From Patescibacteria group bacterium (lineage in GTDB: Bacteria; Patescibacteriota; Doudnabacteria; UBA920), in assembly GCA_023487095.1 (NCBI GenBank), contig JAMDEL010000060.1, forward strand, positions 1,043 to 9,788: 8,746 bases of DNA. Reading direction: 5' to 3'. Both the position numbers and the translations under genes were made by a program. Shown in pieces: positions 1 to 6,484 of this stretch; the first letter of the stretch is position 1; every line of letters begins with the position of its first letter. Below the pieces are notes generated by a model. It was not told the DNA's origin. It searched no databases and was given only the letters and a program-made list of their open reading frames with translations.

Positions 1-2719
1 CAACAGCGTTGCTGTATGCTCCGGTGGCCGCATCGCGGGTATGCACCCACCAGGAATACGTATGGCCGGGTATGCCAGGGAAAGTATAAGATGTGCCCAC
101 CACGTCTTCGTTGCAAATATCCGTGCCCGTGCAGTTATTCCAGCCATTTGCCTGGTCATACGCCCGGAAATAATAGTGGGTGTAGCCCGGAGCCGGTGTC
201 CAGGATGCGGTAACCGTGGTGCCCGGGGCCGGACAAAGACCCACGGGATTGGACGGCATGGGGGGAATATTGATTGTGACAGAATCCGTAGCCGTCTGAG
301 CTCCATTAACGCAATTGAGTGTATAAGTCACAGAAGAAACCAGGCTGGGGGTATTTTGGTTCCCCGTAGTCCCCGTCCAGCTGCCGGGGGAAATACTGCA
401 ACCCGTGGCATTGGACGATGACCAGGTAATATTTGCCGGCTGGTTATAGGAAACGGTAATCGGGCCGTCCGAACCATTGGCTTTAATGTCAGCTGTCACA
501 TTAGCCTGCTGGGCCCTGGTGAAATTCGCGGCATCGCAGTAAACACTGCCACCGCCAACATTGTAGGCATAAACGTGTGTATAAAATTGCCCATAATCCG
601 GATTACCGGGCCTGTGGTTATTCAGGTTAATAGCAGCCTTCCAATCAGTGCTGGGGACCACCACTCGGCCAAGCGTGGTCGGCCCGCTCATGCAATAACC
701 GCCGCCGCTGAAAATACCCGTGGTATTAGCGTAAGAACCGGGTGTTCCCGGCGCAGTGCACCTGAACCTCGCTGCAGTGCCGTTCCAGTTTTCCCAAGAA
801 CAGCCCGCTGGTCCGCTAATGTAGCCGATAACTTGGCCATAATCCGCATAAGCGTAATAAGTCTGTCCCGGCAGGACATTGAGCGTGGTCCCGGAAGGCC
901 CGGTGTTGCTCAATGAAAGGCCTGAAGTAGCCGGCCTGAATGTAAGCGTCGTGCAGGAAGCCGACTGCCGGCTCGCACTGCAGGGAGTGCTGTCCCATGC
1001 GCCGGCGCTGCCCTGGCAGGTCCAGCCTACGCTTTCGCCCTGGTTGGGGAAAGCCGGGCTCACCGGGGTCGGGGTGCCAGAAGCGCAGAAGGTGTCGCCG
1101 CCGTAAGAGATCGCACTGGCTACATAATTTTTGCTCGCACTGCCGCACGCACTGGTGATTGCGAACTGGGTTTGCGCGCCCGGATACCACTGGATGTCGT
1201 CTTGACCGTTTATGTCTGACCAGGTCGGAAAATTGACATTGGAGGCGTTAGTGACGTTGGACAAAGTCACGTCCCTGGTGTTGGTGCCGTAAGGAATGGT
1301 GTCGTTTTGCGGCGAAGCGCCGCCACAAGTTGTTACGTTATAAACTGCCACGATGCTCTGCGGGCTGTTGGTAGTATTGGGTGCAGAAATGGTAATCGTG
1401 CAGTTGAAAATTCCGCCGTTTGAAGGGTCGTCCATGGTTACGGAGACCGGCGAGCTGCCACCCGGGGCAATACTGCCCGAAGCCGCTGAAATATGGCACC
1501 AGGCCTGGTCTGTTGTGCCCGACCAATTTAATGTGCCAGCGCCGGTATTGGAGATGGTAAGGGTTTTTGCAGTCGGCCTGACTATCTGGTTGCTGACCAA
1601 GCCCTTTAAGCCGTAAAAGATCATATTGCCGGGTGAAAGCGAAATGGTCGCCATGGTCGGGGCAGAAGCCACAGAATAGTTGGAAGTGGCCTGGTTGTTG
1701 CTTTCATTGACTTCCGTCACATAATTAAATGAGTCCACGAAGGCCCTGGCCGTATAACTGCCGACGCCTTTGGTCCAGTTTATCCTGTTACTGCCGTCAT
1801 TGGTCCAGTTGGCGCTGTTGGATGTCACTGAATAAGTCTTTGAGCCAAAAGCAGGAATGGATCCGGCTTCCTTGGCCCAGACACTGACATCGCTGCCCGC
1901 GCCCGTGCCAACTACGCCTGGAGAGTTGGAATAAATACTAATGTAAAAATAACCCGTGCTCGGCGTTGCGGGACTAGCGCTATTGTTCTGAATGGTAACT
2001 GAGGGGTAAATGTTGTCAGTTGGCGTAAAGGCTGACTTGGAATTGCCGGCGGCATCAGTCAGATGAAAATCGGTTATCGTCAGATCGCTTTGAGATGCGG
2101 GCGGCGAAACAGTAACCGAACAGAAAGCATTGGTCCCATTGCTGCTCACCATCACCGAATAGGTGCCTTGCGAAAAATATGTGGGTTGAAATAAGGAGCT
2201 AAAACCCGCAGAAGGGTTGCCCCCAGGTGCGCTCCAGGCATAAGTCCCGTTGCCGTTGGCGGCAATAAGCGTAGCGGGTTGGCCAATGGAAACCGTTTGG
2301 GTTGAAGGTGAACAGGATACCGGAAACCCCGCAAAACAGCTGTTGTTGCAGTTGGAGGTTGTGTAAGGCCCGGAGGCGTTGGGCACGCAAGAACTGCCAC
2401 TGCAGCTGTATCTTTGGACAGAGCAGCTGTTGTTGCAGTTGGAGGTTGTGTAAGGCCCGGAGGCGTTGGGCACGCAAGAACTGCCACTGCAGCTGTATCT
2501 TTGCGCCGCACCCACTGTAACAGTGGCGGAACAGGAACCCGATGTTGTCCCGTTGGTACACGAAAGGTTATATGTAGTAGTTGAATTGACCGTCCCGTAA
2601 CTTTGCGACCCGCTGGTGGGCTTACTGCCCGACCAACCCCCGCTGGCAGTGCACGAAGTCGCATTGGAGGAACTCCTTACTGCCCGACCAACCCCCGCTG
2701 GCAGTGCACGAAGTCGCAT
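1..2719 (-). CDS. C-terminal continuation of giant multidomain secreted surface protein (frame-shifted from 2622-4268; runs off left edge)
   Basis: I translated this frame by hand from 2719 to the edge: 906 codons with no stop. Reading order: the end of an Ig-like domain; two 29-aa Cys-rich repeats (residues 73-101, 102-130); a PKD/Ig-like domain (about 134-206, WSAP and FSQGTYSVMVSS motifs); a CARDB-type domain (about 212-350, starting DLTITDF and holding the family's EVNESNN signature); a BACON-like domain (about 353-462, TLTISNTGAGTLNW and SGSIAPGGSSPVSV); a Cys-containing segment with GWTCQGSAGAW; another Ig-like domain (505-266 nt, SSSNATGCS and VTYTLNC); and an Fn3-like domain at the left edge (YTFPGIPGHTYSWWVHTRD). 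There is no signal peptide. The only in-frame ATG (2717-2719) lies inside the 55-bp duplication, and a stop lies just upstream at 2735-2737. It is therefore almost certainly the second part of the gene at 2622-4268, probably a cell-surface adhesin or stalk. The ligand is unknown and the true C-terminus is outside the window. Confidence 0.8.
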   Translation of the reverse strand, partial: MRLRALPAGVGRAVRSSSNATSCTASGGWSGSKPTSGSQSYGTVNSTTTYNLSCTNGTTSGSCSATVTVGAAQRYSCSGSSCVPNASGPYTTSNCNNSCSVQRYSCSGSSCVPNASGPYTTSNCNNSCFAGFPVSCSPSTQTVSIGQPATLIAANGNGTYAWSAPGGNPSAGFSSLFQPTYFSQGTYSVMVSSNGTNAFCSVTVSPPASQSDLTITDFHLTDAAGNSKSAFTPTDNIYPSVTIQNNSASPATPSTGYFYISIYSNSPGVVGTGAGSDVSVWAKEAGSIPAFGSKTYSVTSNSANWTNDGSNRINWTKGVGSYTARAFVDSFNYVTEVNESNNQATSNYSVASAPTMATISLSPGNMIFYGLKGLVSNQIVRPTAKTLTISNTGAGTLNWSGTTDQAWCHISAASGSIAPGGSSPVSVTMDDPSNGGIFNCTITISAPNTTNSPQSIVAVYNVTTCGGASPQNDTIPYGTNTRDVTLSNVTNASNVNFPTWSDINGQDDIQWYPGAQTQFAITSACGSASKNYVASAISYGGDTFCASGTPTPVSPAFPNQGESVGWTCQGSAGAWDSTPCSASRQSASCTTLTFRPATSGLSLSNTGPSGTTLNVLPGQTYYAYADYGQVIGYISGPAGCSWENWNGTAARFRCTAPGTPGSYANTTGIFSGGGYCMSGPTTLGRVVVPSTDWKAAINLNNHRPGNPDYGQFYTHVYAYNVGGGSVYCDAANFTRAQQANVTADIKANGSDGPITVSYNQPANITWSSSNATGCSISPGSWTGTTGNQNTPSLVSSVTYTLNCVNGAQTATDSVTINIPPMPSNPVGLCPAPGTTVTASWTPAPGYTHYYFRAYDQANGWNNCTGTDICNEDVVGTSYTFPGIPGHTYSWWVHTRDAATGAYSNAV
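2330..2503 (-). repeat. Two in-frame 87-bp tandem units encoding 29-aa Cys-rich repeats
   Basis: Bases 2337-2416 and 2424-2503 are identical over 80 nt. Each is followed in the sense direction by 7 variable bases, giving a period of 87 bp or 29 codons. Each unit encodes QRYSCSGSSC, then VPNASGPYTTSNC, then NNSC plus a variable dipeptide (SV in the first, FA in the second), with four cysteines at unit positions 5, 10, 23 and 27. The pattern resembles Cys-rich repeats found in multiples in CPR surface proteins, presumably disulfide-stabilised. Frame is preserved, so copy number could vary without breaking the gene. The near-total nucleotide identity indicates a recent duplication. Confidence 0.93.
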
Positions 2720-2731
2720 TGGAGGAACTCC
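2621..2731. repeat. Exact 55-bp tandem duplication causing a frameshift
   Basis: Bases 2621-2675 and 2676-2730 are identical, and the identity carries one base further at 2731. There is no spacer. Since 55 is not a multiple of three, the minus-strand reading frame changes here. In the sense strand each copy encodes the Ig-like motif SSSNATSCTASGGWSGSK. With one copy removed, this joins directly to PTSGSQSYGTVNSTTTYN and the domain is complete. Zero divergence means the duplication is very recent or artefactual. Confidence 0.97.
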
Positions 2732-4268
2732 AGCTTAAACTGCCCGACACTGAACCCGTGCCGGAATTCGGGGAAGCGGTAATAGTACAAGTCGGTGAAG
2801 GCGAAGAACAGCCAGTGTTGCCTACGTTGGTTTCGGCCATGACAGCGCCCGTGCCTGCATTTATGAGCTGGAACCGCATATTATTGGTCACCCAAGGGCC
2901 GGTGGTATAATCCCGACCTCCAGCCGAGGTAACCGGCTCATTCATGCTGGTCATAATATTTGTACTGCCCAGGGAGTCAATAAGCTTGATGTAAAAATTA
3001 TTGGCTGTGGAAACCGCGTGGATAGTGTAAGTCGCGTTACTGCCGGTACAGCTTAACTTACTGGCAGAAATTGACTGTGTGCCGCTGCTGGAACAGGCCG
3101 AGGTGTTAAACGTACAATTGGCATTACAAGACAAGGTTCCGGTGACAAACCCCTGGCTGGCACAGGTCTGGCCGTTTAAGTTGGAGCCATCACATTGTTC
3201 GCCCAGGTTGACAACGCCGTTGCCGCACAAAGAAGAAACGCTGACGTTGCAGGTACTAGACCGGCCCGCGCTCGTGACTGTGGCGCTATAACTACCGGCC
3301 GAACTATACGTAACCACGCAGCTGGCGCTGTTGCCGCAAAAAGTGGAGCTGCTGGGTGTACTCCAGGAATAATTGCCGTCCCCGCCTGACGCTGAAAGGT
3401 TTATGCCGCTGCCCGGGCTGCCGCTGGTATTGGCCGGGCTGCAAACCGGCGCGGATGGCACGACCACGGTGACATCCTGGGAATCCGGGCCGCAAGTCAA
3501 ACGATAAGTGGTAGTATTTGTCAGGTTGCCGCTGGAAGAAACCCCGGAGGAAGAGGTTCCGCTGGAAGGATTGGCAAGACCCGAACCGCTAATAGTAGAA
3601 ATATTCCACGCAAAATTGCCGCTCAGGGTGAACCGAAGATTGGTGGAACCATTATAACCGACGGTTGTATTGTCAGCAGTAAAAGAATTGATATTACAGA
3701 CAGCAGCAGGCCTGATGCGGATATAAAAAGGAGTAATGACAGGAGGATAAGGGTTATGGCTGGAAAGATGCATGTAATACCTTTGGCCAGGGGTAGCCGA
3801 AGGCGAAGCATAAAACATATATTGGCCTTGGCCCACGCCTGCAAAAGCGCTATTGAAAGCGACTTCACAAATCTGATCACCGCCAAAGCCGGTCGGCACG
3901 CCGGAATTGCCCAAAGTCGCCCCCGGATACGCGGTTGAAGAAGTACACCCCAACGGCACCGTACCTGGCAAATAGCCATAGCTGGTTTCGGAGCCCATAC
4001 CCATGGCAGGTAGAGGTGAAGGAAAACCGGCCTGCCAATCCATGGTGCCAACAAAAGGCCCCAGGGTCCCGCCCGGGTCTATGTCGCAGGTCTGCAGGCT
4101 GTCGCCGGGTAATATTTGGCAGCCGCCGGGGTAGCTGATGTTAATATAATTTACGGCGTAAGCGTCTGCGGTCGTGGGGGCGCTTGCCACGAATACAGCC
4201 AAGGCCAAAGCCGCGGTTCCGGCCCACCCAAAAATACGGAAAAAACTTTTAGCGCTGCGATATGTCAT
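2622..4268 (-). CDS. N-terminal part of giant multidomain secreted surface protein, truncated by a frameshift
   Basis: This 548-aa product begins with a Sec signal peptide: basic n-region (R4, K7, R11), hydrophobic stretch 13-28, and a likely cleavage after the ADA at 34-36. Next come an unassigned domain (about 37-188), an Ig-like domain (191-271, ending NTTTYRLTC), a PKD-like domain (274-346, NYSWSTPSS and YSSAGSYSATVT), a CGNGVVNLGEQCDGSNL Cys-rich motif (348-392) of the kind shared with myxobacterial and CPR secreted proteins, an unassigned segment (393-490), and the start of a second Ig-like domain (SLSWSSSNATSC). After K531 the frame runs into the second copy of a 55-bp repeat and ends with 17 unrelated residues and TAA. 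Domain homology resumes in the other frame at 2620. The start lies 4 nt after the preceding gene and has no visible Shine-Dalgarno, so translation is probably coupled. As written, the product would be secreted without its C-terminal domains. Confidence 0.85.
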   Translation of the reverse strand: MTYRSAKSFFRIFGWAGTAALALAVFVASAPTTADAYAVNYINISYPGGCQILPGDSLQTCDIDPGGTLGPFVGTMDWQAGFPSPLPAMGMGSETSYGYLPGTVPLGCTSSTAYPGATLGNSGVPTGFGGDQICEVAFNSAFAGVGQGQYMFYASPSATPGQRYYMHLSSHNPYPPVITPFYIRIRPAAVCNINSFTADNTTVGYNGSTNLRFTLSGNFAWNISTISGSGLANPSSGTSSSGVSSSGNLTNTTTYRLTCGPDSQDVTVVVPSAPVCSPANTSGSPGSGINLSASGGDGNYSWSTPSSSTFCGNSASCVVTYSSAGSYSATVTSAGRSSTCNVSVSSLCGNGVVNLGEQCDGSNLNGQTCASQGFVTGTLSCNANCTFNTSACSSSGTQSISASKLSCTGSNATYTIHAVSTANNFYIKLIDSLGSTNIMTSMNEPVTSAGGRDYTTGPWVTNNMRFQLINAGTGAVMAETNVGNTGCSSPSPTCTITASPNSGTGSVSGSLSWSSSNATSCTASGGWSGSKEFLQCDFVHCQRGLVGQ

Positions 4269-4272
4269 GTTT

Positions 4273-4803
4273 TTATTTTAAATTATTGCTATACGTATAA
4301 GAAAAAGTAACTTTGGAACCCGTGCCGCTTTTGGCCGGGGCCATGGTTACTGCCATTTCGCCGATTTCGTTTTTCGCGACAACCACGCCCGAGTTCTGCA
4401 GGAGCTGGCTTGACTGCATTTTCCAATAGCTTTCCTGGAAGTACTTTGTGTACAGGCTCAGAAGATTAAAAATACTGTTTTCCGACAAATAGGAAACGGT
4501 GATGTTGGTTTTGCCATCCGGGTATGTTACGGTTGTGGCCTTTTCTATTGCATACTGCTCCCTTAGCACATCTTGGGGAAAGTCAGACGGCGCGGTTGTA
4601 GAAGCCTGGAGCTGGGTGCCGGCAGGATAGGGGTTTATAGCCACTGTGGGCAGGGCTTCTTTTTTCTGTCCCCGTGATGCAACCAGGGCATAAACCGCTA
4701 CTGCGGCAAGGCAAAATATTAAAATTGCAATTAAAATTTTCCAATTTAAAACCCGCGGCTCAGGGCCTGAACCCGGCTGCGGCTGCGGCAAAATTTCGTT
4801 CAT
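4273..4803 (-). CDS. Single-pass membrane-anchored protein, 176 aa, function unknown
   Basis: The N-terminus is a Pro-rich cytoplasmic tail (residues 1-20), followed by one transmembrane helix (about 22-43, ILIAILIFCLAAVAVYALVA) and a short basic stretch (R44, K47, K48). The rest (about 50-176) should be extracytoplasmic, with a Pro/Thr-rich linker and then an alpha/beta domain: TNITVSYLSENSIFNLLSLY, YFQESYWKM and a beta-rich end. This order (strand, Ser-rich turn, helix ending near an aromatic pair, more strands) resembles small anchored domains common in Patescibacteria, but I do not recognise a named family. It is the first gene of a unit driven by the promoter at 4853-4881 and lies 4 nt before the giant secreted protein, which suggests a role in its export, anchoring or assembly; that link is inference. 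No clear Shine-Dalgarno precedes the ATG. Confidence 0.85.
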   Translation of the reverse strand: MNEILPQPQPGSGPEPRVLNWKILIAILIFCLAAVAVYALVASRGQKKEALPTVAINPYPAGTQLQASTTAPSDFPQDVLREQYAIEKATTVTYPDGKTNITVSYLSENSIFNLLSLYTKYFQESYWKMQSSQLLQNSGVVVAKNEIGEMAVTMAPAKSGTGSKVTFSYTYSNNLK

Positions 4804-4852
4804 GTTTTTGTTTCTGCTGTTTAAAAATTATTTTTGTAAAAACTGTATTTTG

Positions 4853-4881
4853 ATTATAACACAACCCCACGAGCGTGCCAA
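4853..4881 (-). promoter_or_regulatory. Strong sigma70-type promoter for the membrane protein/surface protein unit
   Basis: On the minus strand, TTGGCA (4881-4876) is followed after exactly 17 nt by a perfect TATAAT (4858-4853). Transcription would start near 4846, leaving an A/T-rich leader of roughly 43 nt before the ATG at 4803, with no Shine-Dalgarno. Upstream, near 4897-4908, a TTGACTTGACT direct repeat offers a weaker overlapping -35. The 212-nt gap 4804-5015 also has a seven-C run (5000-5006) and no convincing terminator hairpin for the hydrolase gene upstream, so some read-through from that operon is possible. Confidence 0.72.
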
Positions 4882-5015
4882 AATACAACACAAAGAACCA
4901 GTCAAGTCAATAAACCACACTCCACCCGGCGCTGCAATGGTCCTATCTTGTATTTAAGCTGTTTTTTCCGCCCAACTTTTTTCTTTTTACACACTTTCGC
5001 CCCCCCTGTTTCTGC

Positions 5016-5651
5016 CTAAACTTCCAAGGCCTGGCCTGCTTCCATGGGACTGAAGTTTATCCCCAATTGTTTTAGTTCACCCTGAGGCAAACGATGGGCC
5101 GGGCCAAAAAATTTTAGCATCCCATCATGAATGGGAAAAACAATTTTCGGTTTCAATTTTTTTGCGTAATCAATGGCTTCGCCAAGCTTCATCCAAGGCC
5201 CGGCTACCGGCAAAGCCAAAACTTCCACAGGCTTGTTCGGCTCGTAAAACGCATCGCCGGGGTAAAACAGCCGTTCATCTATTAAATAGCCGGTGTTTAC
5301 AACCTCGGGGACCGAAGGATAAATTGGCGCGTGCTTCTCGCCAAAGCCCTCAATCGTAAGCTTGTCCACGGTTTGGGCCTGGCCGTGTTCTAAAAGCTCA
5401 AAAGCCGTCCCAGCCTGGCTAAGTAGGACACCTACGCCCCGGTTGGTAAAAATTTTTGCTTGTGGATTGTTTGCCAAAACCTGCCTTAGCGAATCCGTAT
5501 GAAGGTGGTCCTGGTGTTCGTGGGTAATTAAAATAATATCCACGCCTTTGGCCTGGTTCTGGGCTTCGCTGTATGCGCCCGGGTCGGTCAATATTCTCTT
5601 GCCACGTGTTTCAACCAGCAAGCAGCAGTGGCCAAACTTGGTTATTTTCAT
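5016..5651 (-). CDS. Metallo-beta-lactamase-fold hydrolase, UPF0173/UlaG-like
   Basis: This 211-aa protein begins MKITKFGHCCLLVET, the first strand and early His (H8) typical of the short UPF0173/UlaG-like branch, then a DPG loop at 23-25. The zinc-binding HxHxDH motif is THEHQDHLH (H44, H46, D48, H49). Further likely ligands are H107 (EKHAPIY), D133 (FYPGDAF) and H175 (FPIHDG), so the metal centre looks complete and the enzyme should be an active, probably dinuclear, hydrolase. The length is normal for the family. Substrate is not predictable; relatives include lactonases, phosphodiesterases and proteins of unknown role. No signal peptide is visible, so it should be cytoplasmic. Its ATG overlaps the preceding gene's stop by 4 nt (ATGA), which implies translational coupling. 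It is the last gene of the six-gene run. Confidence 0.9.
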   Translation of the reverse strand: MKITKFGHCCLLVETRGKRILTDPGAYSEAQNQAKGVDIILITHEHQDHLHTDSLRQVLANNPQAKIFTNRGVGVLLSQAGTAFELLEHGQAQTVDKLTIEGFGEKHAPIYPSVPEVVNTGYLIDERLFYPGDAFYEPNKPVEVLALPVAGPWMKLGEAIDYAKKLKPKIVFPIHDGMLKFFGPAHRLPQGELKQLGINFSPMEAGQALEV

Positions 5652-6238
5652 CGCAATGTTTTTCTTTTATACAATCCGACAAGCTCCGCTTTTGTCAGCA
5701 AGCGGGTTTGCATGGCTTTTTCCAAAGCCGCTTTGTCCGAAAAGCTGGATATATTTAACCTTGAATCCAAGGCGTATAACTTGAAAAAATAGCGGTGACT
5801 GCCGCTCGGCGGACACGGGGCACCGTACTGCTGCTGGCCAAAATCCGTCACGCCTTGTATGGCCTCCGGCGGGGCAGAATTTTCGGCGATCCCGGTCGCT
5901 CCCGGGCTGATATTCCAAACCAGCCAATGAACCCAAGTGCTGGAAGGTGCGTCCGGATCATCCACAATTAACACCAAGCTCTTAGCTTCCGACGGCGCAT
6001 CTTTAAACTGCAAAGGTGGGTTTACCCCCTCGCCTTCGCAGGTATATTTTTCCGGAATTTGCCCGTTTTGCTCAAAGGCAGGGCTCGTAATTTGCATGGA
6101 AGCAGTATTACTAATGTAACTTTCCCTATTGGAATTGGTCTGCTGCCCTAAGCGGTTAATCTCTCTGGAAACTACGAAAAAGATTATTAAGCCAATCCCG
6201 GCAACTGCAATAAAAGAAAATAAGCCTTTTTTTCCCAT
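5648..6238 (-). CDS. Membrane-anchored PEBP / YbhB-YbcL family protein
   Basis: The 196-aa product has an N-terminal hydrophobic helix (about 5-24) preceded by GKK, a spacer to about residue 47, then a complete phosphatidylethanolamine-binding-protein domain: FEQNGQIPEKYTCEGEGVNP, the DDPDAP pocket motif (93-98), HWLVWNI (104-110), then a GAPCPPSGSHRYFFKLYALD stretch (139-158) whose CPPSG-H-R is the other half of the anion-binding site. Bacterial PEBP-like proteins (Raf kinase inhibitor-like) bind small phosphate-like or lipid headgroup ligands, and their physiological roles are mostly unknown. The hydrophobic segment has no obvious cleavage site, nor a lipobox Cys, so I infer an uncleaved anchor with the domain outside the membrane. 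The gene starts 2 nt after the previous stop, with AGGCGGT just upstream as a possible ribosome-binding site, and ends in TGA. Confidence 0.92.
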   Translation of the reverse strand: MGKKGLFSFIAVAGIGLIIFFVVSREINRLGQQTNSNRESYISNTASMQITSPAFEQNGQIPEKYTCEGEGVNPPLQFKDAPSEAKSLVLIVDDPDAPSSTWVHWLVWNISPGATGIAENSAPPEAIQGVTDFGQQQYGAPCPPSGSHRYFFKLYALDSRLNISSFSDKAALEKAMQTRLLTKAELVGLYKRKTLR

Positions 6239-6240
6239 AA

Positions 6241-6480
6241 TTACCGCCTGAACATCCTGCCAAAAAAACCTTCCTGCTTTGGCGGATTTCTAAGCTCTTG
6301 TTCATACTGCCTTGAGAGCTCGTCTTGCTGCCTGACAAGCTCGTCCAGACGGACTAAATCCAGGGTACTTTTCCCATCAGCATAAACCTCATCATTTAAG
6401 TGTTTTTCCAAATATTCTCGCTGTCTTCTAACATCTGCCAGTCTTTCACTGGTGGTTGGCTCCTTGGCTGCTTTCGCCAT
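6241..6480 (-). CDS. Small charged helical/coiled-coil protein, 79 aa, unknown
   Basis: I chose the ATG at 6478-6480, which begins MAKAAKEPTTSERLADV. An earlier ATG at 6537 in the same frame would overlap the CutA-like gene by 53 nt and only adds residues read off its tail. With the shorter start, the gene begins 4 nt after the CutA stop. The product is highly charged. Residues about 12-65 form one or two amphipathic helices (ADVRRQREYLEKHLNDEV and LVRLDELVRQQDELSRQYEQ), which suggests a coiled coil or helical hairpin. It ends in a basic aromatic tail (EGFFGRMFRR) that could touch a membrane or a partner. There are no catalytic motifs and no recognised family. A GGAG lies about 15 nt upstream of the ATG, rather far for a ribosome-binding site. 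Confidence 0.72.
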   Translation of the reverse strand: MAKAAKEPTTSERLADVRRQREYLEKHLNDEVYADGKSTLDLVRLDELVRQQDELSRQYEQELRNPPKQEGFFGRMFRR

Positions 6481-6484
6481 AAAA

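Noticed and set aside
2330..2503. CRISPR-like pattern: 80-bp repeats separated by 7 bp
   Set aside because: Only two units, repeats far too long and spacers far too short, and the period is 29 codons in an open coding frame.
2152..2664. 170-aa minus-strand open frame starting MRLRALPAG, and a 120-aa one at 2199-2561
   Set aside because: Both are out-of-phase readings of the surface-protein gene: their repeats are the frame-shifted versions of the Cys-rich units, and the third frame gives recognisable domains throughout.
2621..2731. Programmed ribosomal frameshifting in the surface-protein gene
   Set aside because: No slippery heptamer or downstream structure is needed; an exact 55-bp tandem duplication fully explains the frame change.
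41..4310. Many plus-strand open frames opposite the surface-protein gene
   Set aside because: Their sequences are low-complexity or patternless antisense readings of a Ser/Thr/Gly-rich gene, with no domain signatures.
4882..5015. Terminator for the MBL-fold hydrolase gene
   Set aside because: A seven-G run and several T/A-rich tracts are present on the sense strand, but I found no stem-loop with a U-tract that would make a convincing intrinsic terminator.
5648..5651. Alternative genetic code with UGA as glycine (Gracilibacteria/SR1)
   Set aside because: TGA ends the PEBP gene at the expected family length, inside a classic ATGA overlap, and the large coding frames contain no in-frame TGA.
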